DNA of 64,000 nt, from assembly GCF_900451005.1 (NCBI RefSeq), contig NZ_UGIB01000001.1:434001-498000 (forward strand), written 5' to 3'. The notes below the pieces were generated by a model, which searched no databases, was not told where the DNA came from, and saw only the letters and a list, made by a program, of their open reading frames with translations. This stretch comes from Helicobacter fennelliae. Lineage in GTDB: Bacteria; Campylobacterota; Campylobacteria; Campylobacterales; Helicobacteraceae. Position numbers and translations under genes: made by a program. Position 1 is the stretch's first letter. Each line of letters begins with the position of its first letter. Positions 47,375-55,770 of this stretch are shown piece by piece.

Positions 47375-48301
47375 TCAAATCTGATGCGCACTTATACTTT
47401 TGAAAAAAAGCTCTCCATACTCGCTTTTTTGGCTTATAACTTTGCAACTTTGGATAAGATCCAAATCCTCCATCAAGCACGCAAGCAAAATCTCCATAAT
47501 AAAGCACGAATCTTTTGGGTTGATGTGAGCGGGGCATTTTTGGGCGTTTGTGTAGTAATGGTGGATTCTGCGGATCAAGGAAGTATTGCGAATCTCAACG
47601 ATAAGCATATCAAGCGGAACTTTAAAAAACATCAAATTTTCTTTGATATTAATCGAGAGATAAAACATTTCAAACCCATAGATTTTCTTATCATATGAGT
47701 CAAAGAAGTAAAGAGTTTTATTGAAATTATCCTTAAAAGTGTGGATCATCAATTCCAAAATCGCGATTTTTTGCTCTTTTGAATAAAAATTCCCAATCGG
47801 CGAGAAGCAAAATTCAAGCAAAGCCTTTATGCTATACCACTCACTCACCACAAAAGAATAATCCCGAATCTTTTCACCTCGCCTTTTGCGCGCGATTTTT
47901 ACCTCTTCGCTATCGATGTTTTGATACACAAAAGGCATAATAAAATCCCGATAAGCTGGGTTTGGAAAGGTAGCATGAAGTATGATTGAGCCTTCATTTT
48001 CGTTTTCAAAAATATATTTTAATCCCCCTTCATAGCCTTCATCTATGATTTTTATCTCTTCATTATTGAGGTTGTTTAATATCGAGTAAAAATGCGTATT
48101 GTCGCTTTTCCAAATTTCTTTTGGGTAGCGAAAATGCTCGCAAACTTTGGATTTTATGCCATCATCAAGCTCTTTTTTGTGATCGCTCTCAAGCCAATTC
48201 GCAATCGTTCTCCTGTCTCTTCCAAGCAAAAAAGAAAACTTACTCAAGCTTAAGCCTGATTTTTTAAAAATCTCAAACAATCTTTCTTTGGAATTTAGCA
48301 T
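47375..48301 (-). CDS. HTH-type transcriptional regulator, divergent from the prp cluster
   Basis: A 308-residue protein. The N-terminus is an XRE/phage-repressor-like helix-turn-helix: GLSLSKFSFLLGRDRRTIANWLE (about 16-38). The remaining 250 residues are not recognised and have no membrane segments; they could bind an effector. It is transcribed away from prpE, across a 281-bp space containing repeated GTTACA/TGTAAC motifs, so regulation of propionate catabolism is a sound inference, but the family is not identified as PrpR, RamB or MccR by any motif I can see. Confidence 0.65.
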   Translation of the reverse strand: MLNSKERLFEIFKKSGLSLSKFSFLLGRDRRTIANWLESDHKKELDDGIKSKVCEHFRYPKEIWKSDNTHFYSILNNLNNEEIKIIDEGYEGGLKYIFENENEGSIILHATFPNPAYRDFIMPFVYQNIDSEEVKIARKRRGEKIRDYSFVVSEWYSIKALLEFCFSPIGNFYSKEQKIAILELMIHTFKDNFNKTLYFFDSYDKKIYGFEMFYLSINIKENLMFFKVPLDMLIVEIRNTSLIRRIHHYYTNAQKCPAHINPKDSCFIMEILLACLMEDLDLIQSCKVISQKSEYGELFFKSISAHQI

Positions 48302-48375
48302 TTCTCTACCTTATTTTTTGCTTGTTTTTGTCTAATTTACCACTTGATTTTTTTACTCAAAATTCAATAATTACT

Positions 48376-48511
48376 TTTTGTAACAAAACAAATGCCCTTG
48401 CTTTGAAAAATATTATGAAAAATTTGTGTAAATAACTCGACAAATTCTCAAAAATTGCACAAAATTTATACATTTTTTAAATTTTAGTTACAAATTCAAA
48501 GGCGATGTAAC
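48376..48511. promoter_or_regulatory. Candidate operators in the regulator-prpE intergenic region
   Basis: Three related sites: the palindrome TTTTGTAACAAAA (48376-48388), and GTTACA (48487-48492) facing TGTAAC (48506-48511). All share the core TGTAAC/GTTACA. A further perfect palindrome CCAAATTTGG follows at 48511-48520, just upstream of the prpE promoter. Confidence 0.45.
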
Positions 48512-48545
48512 CAAATTTGGCATAGCTTTTTTGCATTCTTGCACC

Positions 48546-48551
48546 TATAAT
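48546..48551 (+). promoter_or_regulatory. -10 box of prpE
   Basis: Perfect TATAAT 32 nt before the prpE ATG, followed by the RBS AAAAAAGGAG. The CCAAATTTGG palindrome sits where an activator or repressor would contact the -35 region. Confidence 0.6.
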
Positions 48552-48582
48552 CAAAGAACAACTTGAAAAAAGGAGTGAGCTT

Positions 48583-50493
48583 ATGAGTATTTATGCGCAA
48601 ACTTATCAAGAATCCATTAGCGACCCAGAGAGATTCTGGGCTGAAGCCGCTAAAAAGGTGCATTGGTATAATGAATGGGACAAAGTGCTTGACTCAAGCG
48701 GAGAGCATTATAGGTGGTTTGTTGGAGGCTGTATGAATACCTGCTACAACGCCCTTGATTTGCATATTCACAATGGCAAGGGCGATCAAATAGCATTGAT
48801 ATATGATTCGCCTGTAACAGACACAAAGAAAAAATACACCTACAAAAAACTTCGCGATAGAGTCGCAAAAGTAGCCGGAATCTTGGCAAATAAAGGCGTT
48901 GTCAAAGGCGATAGGGTTGTGATTTATATGCCTATGATTCCTGAAGCTGTGATTGCTATGCTTGCTTGCGCGAGACTTGGCGCGATTCATAGTGTCGTGT
49001 TTGGAGGATTTGCAGCACACGAGCTTGCCGCAAGGATAGAAGACGCCAAACCGCGCGTGGTGATGAGTGCGAGCTGTGGCATAGAAGTAAGCAATATCAT
49101 AGAATACAAGCCTATTTTAGATGAAGCGATCAAAAAATCAAGCCACAAACCCACTACTTGTATCATCTGGCAACGACCGCAGTTTAAAGCAAATATGTTG
49201 CCATGGCGTGATGTGGATTGGGAAAGCGAAGAGGAAAAAACAAAAGGAGTCGATCCTGTGCCCGTAGATGCTACTGATCCGCTGTATATCCTCTACACTT
49301 CGGGCACGACAGGCTCACCAAAAGGCGTCATACGCTCAAATGGTGGACATTCTGTGGCGATGAAATGGTCTATGGATAATATCTATAATGTCAAAACCGG
49401 CGATGTCATACTTACTGCTTCTGATGTAGGCTGGGTTGTGGGGCATTCTTATATCGTATATGGTCCTTTGATGAATGGTGCTACAACGGTGCTTTATGAG
49501 GGCAAACCGGTGCGCACACCAAATCCGGGGGCGTTTTGGCGAATGGTAGAAGAGCATAAAATCAATGTGCTTTTCTCTGCGCCTACTGCGTTTCGTGCGA
49601 TAAGAAAAGAAGATCCAAAAGCCCAATGGCTCAAAAACTTCAATCTTGAGAGTTTGAGGGCGATTTTTGTAGCCGGCGAGCGATGTGATAGCGATACGCT
49701 CAAATGGATACAAAAAGTTACCCAAAAGCCTGTGATTGATAATTGGTGGCAAACAGAAACAGGCTGGGCGATCGTGGCAAATCCTTTAGGGCTTGAACCT
49801 CAACCAATCAAGCCCGGAAGCCCTACAAAGCCAATGCCCGGCTTTAACCTAAAAGTGCTTGATGAAAACGGAAAAGAACTCAAACACGACAAAAAAGGAG
49901 CATTATGCCTCAAACTTCCTTTGCCACCTGCAAGCCTTATGGGAATTTGGGAGAATGATGAGAGATACCGCCGAGGCTATCTTGATCAGTTTCCGGGATA
50001 TTACATCACGGGCGATACAGGCTATATCGATAAAGACGGCTATGTGTATGTTTTAGGCAGAATGGACGGAATCATCAATGTCGCAAGGCATAGGCTCTCA
50101 ACCGGAGAAATGGAAGAAATCATAGCCAAGCACCCCGATGTGGCAGAATGTGCAGTTATCGGGGTGAATGATGAACTCAAAGGCGAAATTCCTATGGGCT
50201 TTATCGTGCTTAAAAACGGTATAGAAAGAGATCATGATGGCATAGTTGAAGGCGTTGTGGCATTAGTCAGACAAGAAATCGGAGCGGTGGCGTGTTTTAA
50301 AATCGCTTGCGTGGTTGAGGCATTACCCAAAACACGAAGTGGCAAAATCCTAAGAAAAACGCTTCGAGAAATCGCTGATGGAGTGGATTTTAAGATTCCA
50401 GCAACTATTGAAAACGAAAGTGTTTTGAGAAATTGCGAGGGGGTAATCCATAAATTAGGCTATCCAAAAAAGCTAGATTCTAGTAAATTCTAG
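48583..50493 (+). CDS. prpE: Propionate--CoA ligase PrpE
   Basis: Acyl-CoA synthetase of the Acs/PrpE group, activating propionate (possibly also acetate). The 636 residues match. AMP-binding motif ILYTSGTTGSPKGVIRSNGG (about 240), ETGWAI (A5 region), YITGDTGYIDKDGY (A7/A8) and the C-terminal catalytic-lysine motif TRSGKILRKTLRE (about 600). VIRSNGGHSVAM and WSMDNIYNV are more like PrpE than Acs. Followed after a repeat-filled gap of 224 nt by prpB-prpC-prpD. Confidence 0.92.
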   Translation: MSIYAQTYQESISDPERFWAEAAKKVHWYNEWDKVLDSSGEHYRWFVGGCMNTCYNALDLHIHNGKGDQIALIYDSPVTDTKKKYTYKKLRDRVAKVAGILANKGVVKGDRVVIYMPMIPEAVIAMLACARLGAIHSVVFGGFAAHELAARIEDAKPRVVMSASCGIEVSNIIEYKPILDEAIKKSSHKPTTCIIWQRPQFKANMLPWRDVDWESEEEKTKGVDPVPVDATDPLYILYTSGTTGSPKGVIRSNGGHSVAMKWSMDNIYNVKTGDVILTASDVGWVVGHSYIVYGPLMNGATTVLYEGKPVRTPNPGAFWRMVEEHKINVLFSAPTAFRAIRKEDPKAQWLKNFNLESLRAIFVAGERCDSDTLKWIQKVTQKPVIDNWWQTETGWAIVANPLGLEPQPIKPGSPTKPMPGFNLKVLDENGKELKHDKKGALCLKLPLPPASLMGIWENDERYRRGYLDQFPGYYITGDTGYIDKDGYVYVLGRMDGIINVARHRLSTGEMEEIIAKHPDVAECAVIGVNDELKGEIPMGFIVLKNGIERDHDGIVEGVVALVRQEIGAVACFKIACVVEALPKTRSGKILRKTLREIADGVDFKIPATIENESVLRNCEGVIHKLGYPKKLDSSKF

Positions 50494-50557
50494 GATTTCT
50501 TTACGCTTCTTGAATTTGCATAGAATCTAAAATCTAGAATCTAAAACGAAACATCTC

Positions 50558-50681
50558 AAATTTTAGATTTTAAGATGAGTTTGTGGGTTGTGCAGAAATT
50601 TTTAGACAAGATAGAACATAAGCGTTCATCGCAGGCTAAAAATTTCAAATCTCCCGCAAAATCGCTTAAAAGCTAAAATTT
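50558..50681. repeat. MITE-like 124-bp element with terminal and internal inverted repeats
   Basis: Ends are imperfect inverted repeats: AAATTTTAGATTTTAAG on the left and AAATTTTAGCTTTTAAG on the complement of the right (16 of 17). Inside, GAAATTTTTAG (50595-50605) faces CTAAAAATTTC (50636-50646), an exact 11-bp inverted repeat. The core recurs inverted at 2523-2627, partly at about 24575-24615, and the ends recur at 36527-36660. It lies between prpE and prpB. Confidence 0.6.
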
Positions 50682-50717
50682 ACTCTAGAATCTAAATAAC
50701 TCAAAAAAGGAGAAACA

Positions 50718-51608
50718 ATGAAAAACCAAACACAAAGTGCAGGCAAACGTTTTAGAGAAGCGTTGCAATCAAGCTCACCGCTTATCATCGTAGGCGCAGT
50801 CAATGCATATGCAGCCTTGCAAGCTACAAAGCTAGGGCATAAGGCTATTTATCTTTCAGGAAGTGGAGTAGCAAGTGCAAGCTATGGACTGCCAGATCTT
50901 GGGATTGTAGGGCTTGAAGATGTGTGTATTGATGTCAGACGCATTACCTCACGCGTGGATACGCCTTTGCTTGTTGATATTGATACAGGCTTTGGCGGGG
51001 CGTTTAATATCGCACGAACAATCAAAGAAATGACAAGAGCTGGTGCTGCGGCTGTGCATATCGAGGATCAAGTCGCACAAAAAAGATGTGGGCATAGACC
51101 GGGCAAGGAGCTTGTCAGCAAAGAAGAGATGTGCGATAGGATAAAAGCCGCAATGGACGCAAAAATCGATAATGATTTCGTGGTGATGGCTCGGACAGAC
51201 GCACACGCAAGCGAAGGACAACAAAAAGCTATTGAGCGAGCGTTAGCGTATGTGGAAGCGGGTGCGGAGATGATATTTGCAGAGGCTATCCATACTTTAG
51301 AAGAGTATAAAGAATTTACAAACCTCATCAAAGTGCCCGTGCTAGCAAATATCACAGAATTTGGCAAAACGCCGTATTTTAGCGCAAAAGAGCTTGCAGA
51401 AGTTGGTATTGCTATGGTGCTATATCCGCTCTCTGCAAATCGCGCTATGGGACGCGCCGCGCAACTTGTCTATCAAAGTATTTTAGAAAAAGGACACCAA
51501 AAAGATGTGCTTGAGATTATGCAAACGCGCGAGGAGCTTTACCAAACGCTTGATTATTACGCGTTTGAAAACAAACTTGATGAATTATTTAAAGGAGGCA
51601 AAAAATGA
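50718..51608 (+). CDS. prpB: 2-methylisocitrate lyase
   Basis: Cleaves 2-methylisocitrate to pyruvate and succinate in the methylcitrate cycle. The 296 residues match the PEP mutase/isocitrate lyase superfamily. The catalytic loop is [12 protein letters not shown] (about 123-134; Cys present), with DIDTGFGG metal site and [23 protein letters not shown]. It overlaps prpC by 4 nt (ATGA). Confidence 0.96.
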   Translation: MKNQTQSAGKRFREALQSSSPLIIVGAVNAYAALQATKLGHKAIYLSGSGVASASYGLPDLGIVGLEDVCIDVRRITSRVDTPLLVDIDTGFGGAFNIARTIKEMTRAGAAAVHIEDQVAQKRCGHRPGKELVSKEEMCDRIKAAMDAKIDNDFVVMARTDAHASEGQQKAIERALAYVEAGAEMIFAEAIHTLEEYKEFTNLIKVPVLANITEFGKTPYFSAKELAEVGIAMVLYPLSANRAMGRAAQLVYQSILEKGHQKDVLEIMQTREELYQTLDYYAFENKLDELFKGGKK

Positions 51609-52732
51609 GTATGAGCGAAGCAAAGAAAAAAACAGGCGGTTTGGCTGGAGTTGTAGCTGGTGAGAGTGCGATATGCACTTGCGGGCTTGGAAATGGGCTG
51701 AATTATTATGGCTATGCGATTGAGGATTTGGCACAAAATTGTGAGTTTGAAGAAGTGGCATATCTTTTGCAATACGCCAAACTTCCAAATAATAAAGAGT
51801 TAGAGGATTACAAAGAGCAAATCATCGCGCAAAGAAGCTTAAATGAGAATCTAAAAGCGGTTTTAAGAGCCATACCAAAAAGCGCGCACCCGATGAATCT
51901 TATGCAAGCTGCGGTAGCGACTTTGGGAAGTGTAGAGTCGGAAGAAAATAACTTTAGCGATCAAGATTCTAAAATTATCAGGCTTTTGGGGGTACTACCT
52001 AGCGTGCTTTGCTATTGGCATCATTATGCAAATTTTGGCAAGGAGATTAGCTTTGATTCAGATCAAAAAAGTATAGCGGGATATTTCTTAGAAAAGCTCA
52101 AGCTTAAAACCCCAAAAGAAGAATTTATCAAAGCTATGCACTGCTCGCTTATCTTGTATGCAGAGCATGAATTTAACGCCTCAACTTTCACAGCTAGAAT
52201 CTGTGCTTCGACAAAAAGCGATATTTTTAGCTGTGTGGCTGCAGCGATTGGGGCTTTGAGAGGTCCTTTGCATGGAGGGGCAAATGAGGCTGCAATGCAC
52301 CTTATCGAAAGCTTTGCAAGTGTAGATTCTGCGATTGCAGGTGTCAATAAAAAACTAGAAAACAAAGAATTGCTTATGGGCTTTGGACACAGAATCTATG
52401 GGCTTGGTGGCGATCCTAGAAACGCACTCATCAAGGTATGGAGCAAGAGGCTTGGTGGCGATACACTGCTCTTTGAAGTCAGTGAAGCGATAGAAAATCT
52501 CATGAAAGAAAAAAAGCCAAACTTGCCACCAAATGCGGACTTTTATAGTGCTTCGACATATCATTTTATGGGGATTCCGACAGATTATTTCACGCCGATT
52601 TTTATCATAAGTCGCGTCAGTGGCTGGTGCGCTCATATCAAAGAGCAAAGGGCAAACAACAAGCTAATCCGTCCAAGTAGCACATACATAGGACCAGAAC
52701 CTAGAGAATTTACACATATAACCAAACGATAA
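51605..52732 (+). CDS. prpC: 2-methylcitrate synthase
   Basis: Citrate-synthase-family enzyme condensing propionyl-CoA with oxaloacetate. The 375 residues match. The active-site motifs are [15 protein letters not shown] (His), [10 protein letters not shown] (His) and [15 protein letters not shown] (with MGFGHR). Small type II-like synthases of this size next to prpB and prpD are methylcitrate synthases. Upstream AAAGGAGG lies within the end of prpB. Confidence 0.95.
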   Translation: MSMSEAKKKTGGLAGVVAGESAICTCGLGNGLNYYGYAIEDLAQNCEFEEVAYLLQYAKLPNNKELEDYKEQIIAQRSLNENLKAVLRAIPKSAHPMNLMQAAVATLGSVESEENNFSDQDSKIIRLLGVLPSVLCYWHHYANFGKEISFDSDQKSIAGYFLEKLKLKTPKEEFIKAMHCSLILYAEHEFNASTFTARICASTKSDIFSCVAAAIGALRGPLHGGANEAAMHLIESFASVDSAIAGVNKKLENKELLMGFGHRIYGLGGDPRNALIKVWSKRLGGDTLLFEVSEAIENLMKEKKPNLPPNADFYSASTYHFMGIPTDYFTPIFIISRVSGWCAHIKEQRANNKLIRPSSTYIGPEPREFTHITKR

Positions 52733-52749
52733 ACGACAAAGGAGTAACA

Positions 52750-54204
52750 ATGAATAATATGGGAATCTTAGAAGCAAAACGACCTGATTTTGATGCACTT
52801 TTGACAAAAATCGCAACATACGCGAGCGAATACGAAATCACAAGTGATTTGGCTATGCAAACAGCGCGATATTGTCTTATGGATACTTTGGGCTGCGCTC
52901 TTTTGGCTCTGAAATACCCAGCTTGCACGAAGCTTTTGGGACCAAGCGTTGAAGGAGCTGAATTTCGTCCATTAGGCGCAAAAATACCCGGCACTTCATA
53001 TCAGCTTGAGCCTATACGCGCGGCATTTAATGTCGGTGCTATGGTGCGATGGCTAGATTTTAATGATACATGGCTCGCAGCTGAATGGGGACACCCAAGC
53101 GATAATTTAGGAGCGATTTGGGCGGTGGCAGATTATATCAGTCGCAAAAACATTTCTGAGGGCAAAGCGCCTTTGAAAGTGGGCTGTGTGCTAAAAGCTA
53201 TGATAAAAGCGCATGAGATTCAAGGCGTTTTGGCACTTGAAAACTGCTTTAACAAAGTTGGGCTTGATCATGTTTTGCTTGTAAGAATTGCAAGTAGTGC
53301 TGTGGCTGCAAAGCTTTTGGGTTGTGATTTTGAAGAGATCCGAAATAGCGTCTCGCATGCATTTATTGACGGCGGGGCTTTGCGGACTTATCGCCACGCT
53401 CCAAACACAGGAAGTCGCAAAAGCTGGGCTGCTGGCGATGCTTCAAGTAGAGGTGTGGATCTAGCCCTAAAAGCCAAAACTGGTGAAATGGGCTATCCAT
53501 CTGCTTTGAGTGCTTCATTTTGGGGATATGAAGATGTGAAAATGAAAGGGCAAAAGCTCACCATTCCTCAAGAATTTGGCACTTATGTAATGGAGAATGT
53601 GCTATTTAAAATCTCTTTTCCTGCTGAATTCCACGCGCAAACCGCAGTAGAAGCCGCGCTCAAACTTCATAATGAAGTCAAAGATCAACTAGATTCTATC
53701 GAAAAAATCATCATCACCACGCAAGAATCCGGACACAGAATCATCAACAAAGTAGGCGAGCTTGCTAATCCTGCCGATAGGGATCATTGCATTCAATATA
53801 TGGTCGCGGTGCCTTTGATTTTTGGGCGTTTGGTGGCTGATGACTACGAAGATAGCGTAGCCAAAGACAAGAGAATCGATGCATTGCGCGAAAAAATGGT
53901 CGTTGAAGTTGATGAGAGATATACCAAAGAATACCTACAAAGCGATAAAAGAAGTATCGCTAATGCTGTGCAAATCTTTTATAAAGACGGCTCAAAAAGC
54001 CAAAAAATCGAGGTAGAATACCCAATAGGACACAAAAGAAGGCGAGATGAGGGCATTCCTGTTTTGATAGAGAAGTTTAAAGGCAATTTAGCTGTAAAAC
54101 TTAGCCCAAAACAATGCGCAAAAATCCTATCAATCTGCCATGATCAAAACACCCTAGAATCTATGAATTTCAATGAATTTAGCGATTTGTTTTGGCTTGG
54201 GTGA
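52750..54204 (+). CDS. prpD: 2-methylcitrate dehydratase PrpD
   Basis: MmgE/PrpD-family dehydratase that converts 2-methylcitrate to 2-methyl-cis-aconitate; Fe-S-independent. The 484 residues match the family; DTLGCALLAL, RWLDFNDTWLAAEWGHPSDN and GDASSRGVDLALKAKTGEMG are family blocks. A separate aconitase (not in the window) would complete rehydration. RBS AAAGGAG, 17 nt after prpC. A hairpin follows the gene. Confidence 0.95.
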   Translation: MNNMGILEAKRPDFDALLTKIATYASEYEITSDLAMQTARYCLMDTLGCALLALKYPACTKLLGPSVEGAEFRPLGAKIPGTSYQLEPIRAAFNVGAMVRWLDFNDTWLAAEWGHPSDNLGAIWAVADYISRKNISEGKAPLKVGCVLKAMIKAHEIQGVLALENCFNKVGLDHVLLVRIASSAVAAKLLGCDFEEIRNSVSHAFIDGGALRTYRHAPNTGSRKSWAAGDASSRGVDLALKAKTGEMGYPSALSASFWGYEDVKMKGQKLTIPQEFGTYVMENVLFKISFPAEFHAQTAVEAALKLHNEVKDQLDSIEKIIITTQESGHRIINKVGELANPADRDHCIQYMVAVPLIFGRLVADDYEDSVAKDKRIDALREKMVVEVDERYTKEYLQSDKRSIANAVQIFYKDGSKSQKIEVEYPIGHKRRRDEGIPVLIEKFKGNLAVKLSPKQCAKILSICHDQNTLESMNFNEFSDLFWLG

Positions 54205-54257
54205 TTATAAATTAGGTGAAATTGCAAAAATTATAAGCAATAATACAGCCACTTATA

Positions 54258-54284
54258 ATGCAGAATCTAAATGTGATTCTGCAT
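54258..54284. terminator. Hairpin after prpD, candidate terminator
   Basis: Perfect 10-bp stem ATGCAGAATC/GATTCTGCAT with a 7-nt loop, built from inverted copies of the AGAATC core. No strong T-run follows. Confidence 0.45.
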
Positions 54285-54929
54285 AATTTCATAGACACAA
54301 AAATTAGATTTTAGATGTTTTGTTTTTCTGGATTCTTTGGCAAGCCTAAGACATAACAAAGGTGGCAAAGTATTTTATTTTAGATTCTAGCTTTTTGACA
54401 AGCTCTACTCTTTGTCATTCTGAAAGAATTTTGCAAGGCAAAACGACTGAAGAATCCAAAAAACTCACAAAAAGCCAAAATAAAAACAACGCAATATTTT
54501 TGTAAAACACAGAATCTAAATTCACATTAGATTTTGTGTTTCTTGGATTGCAACGCTTGCACTTAAAAATGACAACAACACCTGACTAGAATCTAGAATC
54601 TAAAAGTAGATTCTTATAGATTGCCACGCAAGGATAAACCTTGCTCGCAATTGAGTGGCGGGTTTGTCATTGCGAGGACGATAGGACGAAGCAATCCAGT
54701 CAAAAATAGATAAAAGAAAAATGCGATGTCTTATGTATGTGTATTGATTGGATTCTTCGCTTTCTGCGAAAGCTTAAGTAATGACGAGTAGAGTGCGTCA
54801 AAACAATATAGAATCTAGATTTTAATTTTTCTCAAAAAAGTCGAAATGAAAAATAACAATTCATAGCAAAAAAGATATTTTAATCATCGCTCATCAAGCA
54901 AAGGAATAAAACTTGCTAAAGAATAAATA
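54285..54929. repeat. Gene-free repeat mosaic (region E)
   Basis: No coding sequence is seen. It contains CATTGCGAG-type repeats (about 54540-54700), fragments of a motif found elsewhere (GATTCTTCGGCAAGCCT-like at about 54330 and 36400) and many AGAATCTA octamers. Confidence 0.7.
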
Positions 54930-54938
54930 TGTTAAAAT
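54930..54938 (+). promoter_or_regulatory. Extended -10 promoter of the J-domain gene
   Basis: TGTTAAAAT (TGn plus TAAAAT) lies 37 nt before the ATG at 54975. Confidence 0.45.
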
Positions 54939-54974
54939 ATCTGCTTCAAAGCTAAAGAACATAAAAGAGTAGGA

Positions 54975-55751
54975 ATGAATATTAGGTATTGTGATCGGTA
55001 TGTGCAAATCGAATTGCTTAAAGATACAAAGATATTGGGAAAGGTTTTGGACTATGCGTCAAAGCATTTCTCAAAGCGGTATCATTTATCAAGCTCTTTA
55101 CTGATTCTTGATGATGGGGAGCGATTTAAGAAGGATTATCTAATCAACTGGACATATCATGCGACTTTGCAAAGCACTGATGGGGTTGATTTGGAGGAGA
55201 TTTTAAAGCATAGCTATCTGCCAATCCGCATAAAAATCATCAGCCCAAATGATATGCTCAAAAAAGTCAAAGTGCATATCCACCTCTCAAATCTCGGTCA
55301 AGTGATTTTACGCTTAGATGAGGATAATCGTGTCGCCAAACGCTATATCCGCACGATTTTTGGCAATAAAATCGTATATGAAATGGAAAATGAATTTTGT
55401 ATCAATGGTGTCGGATACAGCCAATCAATGTGGGAGGATCTCATGGAGCTTGTAAGCTCTAGGATTATCCATAATGTCGCTTTGGAGTTTGAATACCAAA
55501 AACCAGAATCTAGCGATTCATTTCTCACAAGAGAGGAATATTTGCTTCGCAAAAGTTATAGCGAACTGAATGCAAAATACAATGATGACTTTGAAAATAT
55601 CAAAAAGCAATACTTAAAGCTTGCGAAGCTTTTTCACCCAGATAATGCGCATGGCAAAGATGAATACACGATTCAGGTATATCAAGATCGGTTTAATAAA
55701 ATCTCACAAGCCTATCAGATGATAAAAAACACAAAAAGAACAATCGCGTAA
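54975..55751 (+). CDS. Protein with C-terminal J domain
   Basis: A 258-residue protein. The C-terminal 65 residues form a J domain with the HPD motif (LAKLFHPDNAHG) flanked by the expected helices (YLKLAKL before, FNKISQAYQMIKNT after), so it should stimulate a DnaK-type ATPase. The N-terminal 190 residues are unrecognised, without membrane segments. It stands 19 nt before the phase-variable glycosyltransferase, possibly co-transcribed. Confidence 0.82.
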   Translation: MNIRYCDRYVQIELLKDTKILGKVLDYASKHFSKRYHLSSSLLILDDGERFKKDYLINWTYHATLQSTDGVDLEEILKHSYLPIRIKIISPNDMLKKVKVHIHLSNLGQVILRLDEDNRVAKRYIRTIFGNKIVYEMENEFCINGVGYSQSMWEDLMELVSSRIIHNVALEFEYQKPESSDSFLTREEYLLRKSYSELNAKYNDDFENIKKQYLKLAKLFHPDNAHGKDEYTIQVYQDRFNKISQAYQMIKNTKRTIA

Positions 55752-55770
55752 GGCTTTTGGAAGCAGAATA

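Noticed and set aside
47384-47698. 104-codon plus-strand frame
   Set aside because: Antisense to the HTH regulator gene, which has the better start and recognisable N-terminal HTH.
48518-48534. TGGCAT...TTTTTTGCA upstream of prpE as a sigma54 promoter
   Set aside because: The distance between GG and GC is two bases too long for a -24/-12 promoter; a perfect TATAAT lies just downstream.
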